Source: Methanoregula sp. (GTDB lineage Archaea; Halobacteriota; Methanomicrobia; Methanomicrobiales; Methanospirillaceae). Taken from it: DNA of 7,246 bases. The notes under the pieces were generated by a model. The model did no database searches. It saw nothing but the letters and a program-made list of their open reading frames with translations, and had not been told where the DNA came from. The translations under genes were made by a program, and so were the position numbers. The stretch covers positions 3,058-10,303 of the forward strand of contig PMDE01000027.1 of assembly GCA_003154335.1 (NCBI GenBank), in the 5' to 3' direction. Each line of letters starts with the position of its first letter. The stretch's first letter is position 1. This document shows positions 1 through 6,061 of the stretch, piece by piece.

Positions 1-90
1 GCAGAGACCATAGAACTCTCCCGTTCGCATATCGATCAGACACCGTGGGGAGCAAAAATGCTGGGAATCGAGTCCTGCATAATAATGTAG
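1..90 (+). CDS. C-terminal end of an unidentified upstream gene (partial)
   Basis: Frame 1 is open from the window edge to a TAG at 88-90 and encodes 29 residues ending in GAKMLGIESCIIM. The stop lies just before the Shine-Dalgarno site and TTG start of the next gene (21 bases between them). This is the spacing expected for the last codons of an upstream operon member, so I read it as a gene tail rather than leader sequence. Too little is visible to name the family. The neighbouring marker gene makes another methanogen-specific gene plausible, but nothing in the 29 residues proves it. An alternative is that this is untranslated leader that happens to be open; 29 sense codons alone are weak evidence. 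Confidence 0.55.
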   Translation, partial: AETIELSRSHIDQTPWGAKMLGIESCIIM

Positions 91-96
91 GAAAAT

Positions 97-103
97 GGAG
101 GAT
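97..103 (+). promoter_or_regulatory. Shine-Dalgarno site selecting the TTG start of mmp11
   Basis: GGAGGAT at 97-103 ends 8 bases before the TTG at 112, ideal spacing for an archaeal ribosome binding site. The in-frame ATG codons at 160 and 163 have no comparable purine-rich site at the right distance. This motif is the reason for choosing the TTG start. Confidence 0.65.
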
Positions 104-111
104 AGTTACGC

Positions 112-1056
112 TTGGAGCTGTGTCATGGGGAAACCGGGGAATCGACGCGTCGGGACTTTATGATGAACATCTCTGAACCGTACGTTATCCATTATCCGCG
201 GATCGTCGCGATAGCGCAGAAAAACGGCACGAGAGTGGAGCTTGTAGAATTTTTCGATTGTGTCGGTGGTGCGATGTGGTCGAAATGCCACTATGTCCAA
301 AGCCCAATCGTTGAACAGGTCCGCTGCGTCGGGTCCACGATGAGGTACTTGTTGAAGACCGGATCAGTGGATCTCGCCCTCGAGGGTTCCCGCTTCCCGG
401 CAGGAATATCTGCATGCATGGTTGATGACTCTGAAATTGGCATACGTTACATCGGCATGGGTGGAGGCGGGGTAGGTGCTGCTGCATGCCGGTCCGGTGC
501 AGCAGGTGTCCTGCGGAGCAGGAGCGATGAATCCGGTGGAGGGAAGGTTGCCGGCTCAACGATATGGCTCCCCCGCATGCAACGTGTCCTTATCGGTGTC
601 GATGATACGGATACGCCGGAAGAGGGTGCCACATGGACCCTTGTCCATAATATCGCAAAGGCTGTCGAGGATGAATCCTCTGTTTACCTGTCGCACACGA
701 TCGTCCAGCTTTTCCCGGTGCCATATCGCACCAAGAACTGTGTCGGCCTCGTGGCAGAATTCGCGACGACAGATCCCGACTGGCTTATCTCCAGGTTCCG
801 CCAGCTCCTTGAACGGTACACCCTTTCTGATAAAACCGGGATGGCTGTGTACTCAGGGTTTACTCCATCACCTGAGCTCATCGCATTCGGATGGGAAGTG
901 AAGAGGGGGGAGATAAATCCTGGACTTCTGGAAACCCTGCGGGATACTGACCTCAGGATAATTCTGAATGGTCGGGGCATTATCGGGGCCGTAGCCGCCC
1001 TCCCTTTTTTCACTCAATACGAGGAGGCTCTGGAATTATGCAATGGAAAGACTTAA
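112..1056 (+). CDS. Methanogenesis marker protein 11 (Mmp11)
   Basis: 314 residues from a TTG start with a strong GGAGG 10 bases upstream. If translation instead began at ATG 163 the protein would lose 17 poorly conserved-looking residues. The N-terminal half (about 22-155) contains YVIHYPRIVAI (24-34), FFDCVGGAMW (47-56) and a glycine-rich GMGGGG (115-120). The second half starts near Met156 with IGVDDTDTPEEGATW (161-175), followed by FPVPYRTKN (201-209). I recognise this arrangement as methanogenesis marker 11, a family of unknown function found in methanogens. The DDTD segment and the PYRTKN segment resemble the DDTD and NPN-PWKTRGN motifs of TiaS, the archaeal tRNA-Ile2 agmatidine synthetase, whose corresponding domain binds ATP and is kinase-like. 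A nucleotide-dependent role is therefore plausible but inferred. The gene overlaps the radical SAM gene by 19 bases, so the two are probably translationally coupled. Confidence 0.88.
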   Translation: MELCHGETGESTRRDFMMNISEPYVIHYPRIVAIAQKNGTRVELVEFFDCVGGAMWSKCHYVQSPIVEQVRCVGSTMRYLLKTGSVDLALEGSRFPAGISACMVDDSEIGIRYIGMGGGGVGAAACRSGAAGVLRSRSDESGGGKVAGSTIWLPRMQRVLIGVDDTDTPEEGATWTLVHNIAKAVEDESSVYLSHTIVQLFPVPYRTKNCVGLVAEFATTDPDWLISRFRQLLERYTLSDKTGMAVYSGFTPSPELIAFGWEVKRGEINPGLLETLRDTDLRIILNGRGIIGAVAALPFFTQYEEALELCNGKT

Positions 1057-2006
1057 AGGCAAAGCTTCTTGCGGCAGGAATGGTACGTCTCACCGGTGAA
1101 CCGGCAGGGCAGTATATTGCCCTCTCCGCCGCCGGACCAGGTGCAGGTGGTAACGGTGCAGTTTTTTTTGCAATAGGAAGCCACCGGGTCAAACTCGCGA
1201 TCAGCCCGGCAAGTAGCATTGAGCTTGTTCACCGTGGTGGCGGGACTGCTGATCTTTACGTGGGAGATCTGATCGTATCAGGAAACCTGCTGGAACCGGG
1301 GTTTCATTGCCCTGACCAGGCTTTTATTACAATAACCGGGAGTTGTATTTTTTCCTGCAAATACTGTTCAGTTCCCCGAATCGGGGGAAGACGAAAGACT
1401 ATAGCAGAGATCAGGGAGATGGTTGAGTCAGTGCGCGACCGGATCCATGCGATCTCCCTGACGAGCGGCGTGCTCACCAGTATTGAAGAAGAAGAATCCT
1501 ATGTACTTGACGTTGTGAAACATCTTACCTCATACAACCTGCCAATCGGTGTCTCCCTGTATCCGACTCCCTCAACCCCCGATCGACTCAGGGAACTCGG
1601 AATTGTTGAAGTGAAATTTAATCTTGAAGCTGCGACCCCGGAACTCTTTTCGCGGATGTGTCCGGGTCTGGATTACGATCTTCTCTGGCAGGTGCTTGAT
1701 CGATCGGTTCACCTGTTCGCGAAAAATCATGTCTTTTCCAACGTTATTATCGGGCTGGGAGAAACCGATGAGGAACTGGAGATCTGCATAAAAAAACTGA
1801 CATCGCATGGGGTTATTCCCGTGTTACGGCCGCTCAATCCGGTGGCCGGACTTGCCGGAATTCCCCGTCCTACTGCGGAACGGTTAAAAAAAATCTTTAT
1901 AATCCATGAATGTGCCCTTGCCGAAGCCGGTCTTGATCCCCGGCTTGCGTTGACGATGTGCACGAATTGCGCAGGTTGTGACCTGGTACCCGGGAGAGAT
2001 GCATGA
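1038..2006 (+). CDS. Radical SAM protein of unknown function, with extra C-terminal cysteine motif
   Basis: 322 residues from ATG 1038, preceded by GAGGAGG at 1021-1027 inside the end of mmp11. The radical SAM cluster is GSCIFSCKYCSVP, with Cys103, Cys107 and Cys110 (CX3CX2C) ready to hold the SAM-bound 4Fe-4S cluster. Further elements fit a TIM-barrel radical SAM fold: LTSGVL (141-146), KFNLEAAT (193-200) and VIIGLGET (236-243), typical of the SAM-binding strands. About 95 residues precede the cluster, a long N-terminal extension. The last 15 residues hold CTNCAGC (Cys308, 311, 314), which could bind an auxiliary iron-sulfur cluster or zinc. It resembles the biotin-synthase-related radical SAM proteins of methanogens; that subfamily placement is tentative. 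The product shares a 4-base ATGA overlap with the next gene. Its substrate is unknown. Context would allow a role in coenzyme B assembly or in modification linked to methyl-coenzyme M reductase. Confidence 0.88.
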   Translation: MQWKDLKAKLLAAGMVRLTGEPAGQYIALSAAGPGAGGNGAVFFAIGSHRVKLAISPASSIELVHRGGGTADLYVGDLIVSGNLLEPGFHCPDQAFITITGSCIFSCKYCSVPRIGGRRKTIAEIREMVESVRDRIHAISLTSGVLTSIEEEESYVLDVVKHLTSYNLPIGVSLYPTPSTPDRLRELGIVEVKFNLEAATPELFSRMCPGLDYDLLWQVLDRSVHLFAKNHVFSNVIIGLGETDEELEICIKKLTSHGVIPVLRPLNPVAGLAGIPRPTAERLKKIFIIHECALAEAGLDPRLALTMCTNCAGCDLVPGRDA

Positions 2007-3274
2007 AGGGATGTGAAGCGCTCGCAGATGCCATCTGCAGGTATACAGACCGCCGGTACACCGTTCCAGGGTTCCCGGTCACAGCACTCGGTGATCTGAC
2101 AAAAGCAGAAATGGTAATTAATGAGAAGACTGCCCTCGAATATGCCCTTGGTGATTCGCTGTCCGGGAGAAGAGCCGCAGTTATCATCAAGAATGTCGGA
2201 GTGAATGCCTGCGCAGACCCTCTTCTTCAGGCAGTTACCCAGGGACTGGTTTCCGGCGTGCTCCTAGTGGCCGGTGACGACCCTGATTCCATTGCTTCGC
2301 AGACAGCGCAGGACTCACGCTATTACGGTGAACTTGGAGAACTCCCGGTTATTGAGCCTGATGCTTCCAGCTGTTATTCCGGTGTGGAAGGAGCCCTCCA
2401 AGCATCGGAAATGTTCTCCCGCATCGCGCTGCTCCGGCTCACTCCCCGAATCCTTGATGCCGAAGTCTGTAACAATCCTGTCCCCCGTAAAGACAGGAAA
2501 GGACGGCTCGCGGAACATACATTAACCATGAACGGGCGTGTCACGGCGGCAGAGGAGGTTTACCGGAGGATGTTTTCCTGGTCAGACACTTCACCGCTGA
2601 ACCGGTGGGAAGGGGAACCTGCCGGAACCGGGGCAGCAGCGGGAAGGACCCGGATCATTACCGTGCATCCGCCCCCGGAGCAGACGGCTGCTCTTCGCAC
2701 TGTGCAGGAATGTGGGAGGACATTCGTCCGCGATCACCGGGGACTGCTGCCCCCGGTTCCGCAGAAACATCCCCAGTACAGGGAGGAGCGGGGATATTAT
2801 CATACATTCTGCAGTGAATGCCCGTTTAAATATATGCTGGATATCCTGAAGGAACGGGACCTGAACGTTATCTGCGACGCCGGGTGCTCATTCCTCGCCA
2901 CATCGCCTCCGTATGACCTGGGTCTGGCAAGTTATGGTATGGGAGCGAGCATTGCCGTTGCTGCACGAAGTATACAGATCGCACTCATAGGTGACTATGC
3001 ACTGCTGCATTCCGGTATCAATGCCCTGATTGATGTCTATGAAAAAAAGCTTCCACTCCTGTGTATTGTCATGAAGAACAGCTGTACGGCTATGACGGGG
3101 AAACAGCCGGTTTATGATCCGGTCCGGTATCTTTCCTTTGCAGAACCGGTTGTCTGCCGTGTCGACGAAGAAGCCACGTTGAGGGAGGAGATCGTGGTAA
3201 CGGACATACCACGCACTCTTATCGTTGAAGGTGTATGTCCTGAAGGGTGCAGCCATGAAACCGTGGAATATTGA
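2003..3274 (+). CDS. ThDP-dependent enzyme resembling a shortened IorA; candidate 2-oxosuberate decarboxylase
   Basis: 423 residues; ATG 2003 overlaps the previous stop (ATGA) and follows GGGAGA at 1992-1997. The N-terminal pyrimidine-binding domain shows NEKTALEYALG (40-50), with Glu41 at the position of the cofactor-activating glutamate, then KNVGVNACADPL (63-74) and GDDPDSIASQTAQDSRYYG (91-109). All are close to indolepyruvate:ferredoxin oxidoreductase alpha (IorA). Residues 150-265 look like a weakly conserved linker. The C-terminal ThDP-binding domain has FCSECPFK (269-276, like the CPGCPH of IorA), GMGASI (312-317), Gly330-Asp331 and Asn359 (GDX27N magnesium/diphosphate motif), and TAMTGKQP (362-369). 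Family members I know are about 600 residues and end in a two-cluster ferredoxin domain. Here the protein stops at 423 with no such domain, and no IorB-type subunit is nearby. This suggests non-oxidative 2-oxoacid decarboxylation. With aksA, aksD/E and aksF downstream, 2-oxosuberate is the likely substrate (inference). An oxidoreductase whose partners lie elsewhere remains possible. Confidence 0.85.
   Translation: MKGCEALADAICRYTDRRYTVPGFPVTALGDLTKAEMVINEKTALEYALGDSLSGRRAAVIIKNVGVNACADPLLQAVTQGLVSGVLLVAGDDPDSIASQTAQDSRYYGELGELPVIEPDASSCYSGVEGALQASEMFSRIALLRLTPRILDAEVCNNPVPRKDRKGRLAEHTLTMNGRVTAAEEVYRRMFSWSDTSPLNRWEGEPAGTGAAAGRTRIITVHPPPEQTAALRTVQECGRTFVRDHRGLLPPVPQKHPQYREERGYYHTFCSECPFKYMLDILKERDLNVICDAGCSFLATSPPYDLGLASYGMGASIAVAARSIQIALIGDYALLHSGINALIDVYEKKLPLLCIVMKNSCTAMTGKQPVYDPVRYLSFAEPVVCRVDEEATLREEIVVTDIPRTLIVEGVCPEGCSHETVEY
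3242..3249 (+). promoter_or_regulatory. Ribosome binding site deciding the aksA start
   Basis: GAAGGGTG at 3242-3249 ends 5 bases before ATG 3255. An in-frame TTG at 3225 and a GTG at 3231 would add ten or eight residues not typical of the family. The family's N-terminus begins just before NIEICDVTLRDGEQ, so ATG 3255 is preferred. Confidence 0.55.
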
Positions 3275-4379
3275 AATTTGTGATGTAACACTGAGAGATG
3301 GTGAACAGACCCCGGGTGTCTCGTTTTCCTGCCAGGAAAAAGTGGAGATCGCACAAAAACTGGATGCTATTGGCATCGAAGTTATCGAGGCAGGGTTTCC
3401 TGCAGTCTCTCCCAACGAAAAGCTATGCGTGAAGACCATTGCCGGCCTGGGACTTGATGCCCATATCTGCGGTTTTTCCCGGGCCCGGGAAGCCGATATC
3501 CAGGCAGCCATTGACTGCGATGTCGATATGGTGAGTATTTTCATTCCGACCTCTGACCTGCATGTCAGGGTGAAATTTAAAAAATCTCCGCGTTCAGTGC
3601 TCGAGGATGCACTTGGTATGATAGATTTTGCCCGGGATCACGGGGTAAAGGTGCGATTTGCCGCTGAAGATGCATCAAGGACAGAGTTACCATTTTTAAA
3701 AGAGGTATACCAGCGGGCCGCGGATCATGGGGCGGTCTTGCTCAGTTTTGCCGATACGGTTGGATGCCTTATCCCGAACGAAATGAACCGCATCATGTCC
3801 GAGCTTGTCAGAACCGTAGATCGTCCGTTCTGTGCCCACTGTCACAATGATATGGGATGTGCGGTGGCAAACACGATCACCGCCGCCGAAGCCGGGGCTT
3901 TTCAGCTCCATACCACCATAAACGGTATCGGTGAACGGTCAGGAAATGCGTCTCTTGAAGAAGTGCTGGTTGCTCTCCGGATGAAAGGAGGTGTGGATCG
4001 TTATGACCTCAGTTATCTGACCGGGCTGTCCCATACCGTTGAGAAATATTCCGGGATTGCGTTACCCCGAAACAAACCTGTCACCGGCGAACTTGCATTC
4101 TCCCACGAAAGTGGTATACATATCGCAGCAATCCTCGACGATCCGGCAACCTACGAATATTTCCCTCCCGAACTGGTAGGTAATGAACGGCACTTCATCC
4201 TGGGAAAACATACCGGGAAAAAAGCGCTTGAGCATGTCGTCGAATCAATGGGTTGCGAGTTGACGGAAACGCAGATCTGCCGGGTGCTGGACATGGTCAA
4301 GGATCATTCCGAGCACAAGTGCAATATTACCCCGGCAGTGTTAAAAAAACTGATCAGGAAGGCACAGGAGAACACATAA
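3255..4379 (+). CDS. aksA: Homocitrate synthase family protein (coenzyme B chain elongation), AksA
   Basis: 374 residues from ATG 3255, overlapping the ThDP enzyme gene by 20 bases. It belongs to the isopropylmalate/homocitrate synthase family, which condenses a 2-oxoacid with acetyl-CoA. Visible active-site elements are DVTLRDGEQTPG (10-21, Arg14 and metal-binding Asp15), HCHNDMG (195-201, with His195 and His197 as metal ligands), and NGIGERSGNASLEE (223-236). A C-terminal subdomain includes FSHESGIHIAAIL (282-294) and LGKHTGK (316-322). It ends at 374 residues, without the C-terminal regulatory domain of leucine-type LeuA (about 500 residues). This argues against feedback-controlled leucine synthesis and fits AksA, which works on 2-oxoglutarate, 2-oxoadipate and 2-oxopimelate. 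Citramalate synthase (CimA) and NifV-like homocitrate synthase are relatives that sequence alone cannot fully exclude. The adjacent homoaconitase subunits and dehydrogenase make AksA the best reading. Confidence 0.88.
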   Translation: MKPWNIEICDVTLRDGEQTPGVSFSCQEKVEIAQKLDAIGIEVIEAGFPAVSPNEKLCVKTIAGLGLDAHICGFSRAREADIQAAIDCDVDMVSIFIPTSDLHVRVKFKKSPRSVLEDALGMIDFARDHGVKVRFAAEDASRTELPFLKEVYQRAADHGAVLLSFADTVGCLIPNEMNRIMSELVRTVDRPFCAHCHNDMGCAVANTITAAEAGAFQLHTTINGIGERSGNASLEEVLVALRMKGGVDRYDLSYLTGLSHTVEKYSGIALPRNKPVTGELAFSHESGIHIAAILDDPATYEYFPPELVGNERHFILGKHTGKKALEHVVESMGCELTETQICRVLDMVKDHSEHKCNITPAVLKKLIRKAQENT

Positions 4380-5591
4380 ATGAGTACGTTATCCGAAAGA
4401 ATTCTCCGGGGAATGGCTGGTGAGTATGTCGACCGGAAGGTCGATCATGCCTATGTCCATGACGGGACTGGTGTACTTACGCTCGAGGCATGGAAGAATA
4501 TGGGTGCCAGAGGGATTTCGGATACGGCCCATCTCCATGTTTTCTTCGACCATATCGTCCCGGCAAATAACAGTACCACTGCCACCCTCCAGCACGAACT
4601 CCGGGATTTTGCCTGCAGATCATTTTTCCGGTTTTCTGATATCGGCGGGGGGATCTGTCATCAGCTGATGAGTGAAGGGGTGGTCCTGCCCAATGAAATA
4701 GTGATAGGCGCTGACTCTCACAGTTGTACGCTCGGGGCGTTCGGCGCATTTGCGACGGGCGTCGGGGCGACGGATATGGCAGCGATCTGGATGACCGGGG
4801 AGACGTGGTTCCGGGTCCCGGAGTCAACAGGTATTCACCTTGCAGGAAATCTTGTGGGAGCTGCGGAAGCAAAAGATCTCGCGCTCAGCTACGTCAGCAA
4901 ACTGGGTATGGATGGCGCCAGCTACCAGGCACTGGAGTTTGTTGGAGAAGGTGCGGCAACGATTCCCATGGACGACCGGCTCACTCTCTGCAATCTTGCA
5001 GTGGAGACCGGAGCAAAGGCGGGGATGTTCTATGCAGATGAGATGACCCTGCATTATCTCGCTGCAGCGGGATATGCTGCGCAGGTGCAGGAACCGGAAC
5101 CATGCTCATATAAACAGGAGCTCGATTTCGATCTTTCGGATATTGTCCCGGTTATTGCCGTACCCCCCCGGGTCGATACGGTAAAACCTGTGTCAGATCT
5201 AGCAGGACTCCCGGTGGACCAGGTTTTTGTGGGAACCTGTACGAACGGGCGATATTCTGATCTTGCACGCTTTGCCCGGATCGTGAAAGGAAGAAAAGTT
5301 GTGGTCCGGACAATCGTTGTTCCTGCATCCCGGGTGGTATTACAGAAAGCGATCAATACTGGTGTTCTGATGGATCTCGTTGAGGCCGGCTGTTCTATCG
5401 GGACCCCCGGCTGCGGTCCGTGCCTGGGATCTCATATGGGTGTAATCAGCGATGGAGAGGTCTGCCTCTCCACGGCAAACCGGAATTTCAGGAACAGGAT
5501 GGGGGTTGGGGGGGAAATTTACCTGTCCTCAGTTTCAACGGCAGCAGCCAGTGCTCTTGAGGGAGAAATAACCGAGCCTGAGGTGAGCTGA
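4380..5591 (+). CDS. hacA: Homoaconitase large subunit (HacA/AksD)
   Basis: 403 residues, close to the roughly 420 usual for archaeal two-subunit homoaconitase and isopropylmalate isomerase large subunits. ATG 4380 directly follows the aksA stop and has AGGAG at 4366-4370. Iron-sulfur ligands are Cys287 in VGTCTNGR (284-291) and Cys345 and Cys348 in GCGPCLG (344-350), which hold the catalytic 4Fe-4S cluster. Other conserved family segments are DHIVPANN (57-64), GADSHSCTLGAFGAFATGVG (110-129) and STANRNFRNRMG (364-375). Together with the next gene it should interconvert homocitrate, homoaconitate and homoisocitrate, and the two longer homologues, in the cytoplasm. The large subunit alone does not separate homoaconitase from isopropylmalate isomerase; the YLRT motif in the small subunit does. 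TGATG overlap with the next gene indicates coupled synthesis of the two subunits. Confidence 0.92.
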   Translation: MSTLSERILRGMAGEYVDRKVDHAYVHDGTGVLTLEAWKNMGARGISDTAHLHVFFDHIVPANNSTTATLQHELRDFACRSFFRFSDIGGGICHQLMSEGVVLPNEIVIGADSHSCTLGAFGAFATGVGATDMAAIWMTGETWFRVPESTGIHLAGNLVGAAEAKDLALSYVSKLGMDGASYQALEFVGEGAATIPMDDRLTLCNLAVETGAKAGMFYADEMTLHYLAAAGYAAQVQEPEPCSYKQELDFDLSDIVPVIAVPPRVDTVKPVSDLAGLPVDQVFVGTCTNGRYSDLARFARIVKGRKVVVRTIVVPASRVVLQKAINTGVLMDLVEAGCSIGTPGCGPCLGSHMGVISDGEVCLSTANRNFRNRMGVGGEIYLSSVSTAAASALEGEITEPEVS

Positions 5592-6061
5592 TGCAGGGAA
5601 GAGGGCGTGCAGTCTGCATGGGTACCGATATTGACACTGACGTCGTAATCGCCGGGCGGTACCTGAGGACCAAGGACCACAGTATCTGGGTTGCCCATGT
5701 TTTCGAAGACCTCGACCCATCCCTTGCCAGCCGACTGAACGGAACCGTGATTGTGGCAGGAAAAAATTTTGGTTGTGGTTCATCACGGGAACAGGCAGCG
5801 ATAGCAATCCGGGAGGCGGGGGTCATTGCAGTCATTGCACCGTCATTTGGCCGGATATTTTTCCGGAATGCGATTAATATCGGTCTTCCACTTATTGAAT
5901 GCGACATTACATGCTCCGAAGGAATTCCCGTAACCTTTGACCTTACTTCGGGATGGGTTGAGACCGGGGGAATGAAGTATCCCTCCCGCCCACTCTCAGT
6001 AAGGATGCAGGAGATCCTTGCAGCAGGGGGCCTTGTCAACTACTGGAGGACACACGGATGA
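5591..6061 (+). CDS. hacB: Homoaconitase small subunit (HacB/AksE)
   Basis: 156 residues from ATG 5591, which shares one base with the hacA stop (TGATG) and follows GAGGTGA at 5580-5586. It is the swivel domain that closes over the large subunit. DIDTDVVIAGRYLRT (13-27) and AGKNFGCGSSREQA (56-69) are the conserved segments. The substrate loop reads YLRT (24-27), with Arg26. In characterised archaeal homologues this loop separates homoaconitase (YLRT, the arginine contacting the extra carboxylate) from isopropylmalate isomerase (YLVY or similar). This points to homocitrate-type substrates and so to coenzyme B rather than leucine synthesis. Length is normal for the family, which is about 160-170 residues. 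The gene ends in an ATGA overlap with the unknown gene downstream. Confidence 0.92.
   Translation: MQGRGRAVCMGTDIDTDVVIAGRYLRTKDHSIWVAHVFEDLDPSLASRLNGTVIVAGKNFGCGSSREQAAIAIREAGVIAVIAPSFGRIFFRNAINIGLPLIECDITCSEGIPVTFDLTSGWVETGGMKYPSRPLSVRMQEILAAGGLVNYWRTHG

Noticed and set aside
479..505. Inverted repeat with 8-base arms (CTGCTGCA / TGCAGCAG) separated by 11 bases
   Set aside because: It lies inside mmp11 in an Ala/Gly-rich stretch, has no following T-tract, and is short enough to arise by chance; no regulatory role can be supported.
476..901. 141-codon plus-strand open frame inside mmp11
   Set aside because: It is out of frame with the conserved DDTD-containing protein, low in complexity, and has no ribosome binding site I can support.
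3225..3254. Ten extra N-terminal codons for AksA from TTG 3225
   Set aside because: The ATG at 3255 has its own GAAGGGTG site and matches the usual family N-terminus; the extension lies in the coding region of the preceding gene.
2003..3274. Annotation as a true indolepyruvate:ferredoxin oxidoreductase alpha subunit (IorA)
   Set aside because: The protein lacks the C-terminal ferredoxin domain and about a third of the usual length, and no beta subunit gene is adjacent, so the full IOR function is not supported.
2888..3544. 218-codon minus-strand open frame across the ThDP enzyme/aksA junction
   Set aside because: It covers the ends of two well-supported plus-strand genes, has no recognisable domain and no operon context.
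5488..6039. 183-codon minus-strand open frame opposite hacB
   Set aside because: hacB is unmistakable on the plus strand (YLRT, GCGSSREQA). The antisense product shows no recognisable motif and is a codon-bias shadow.
3255..6061. Leucine biosynthesis cluster (leuA-leuC-leuD)
   Set aside because: AksA lacks the LeuA regulatory domain and the small subunit has the homoaconitase-type YLRT loop rather than a YLVY-like loop.
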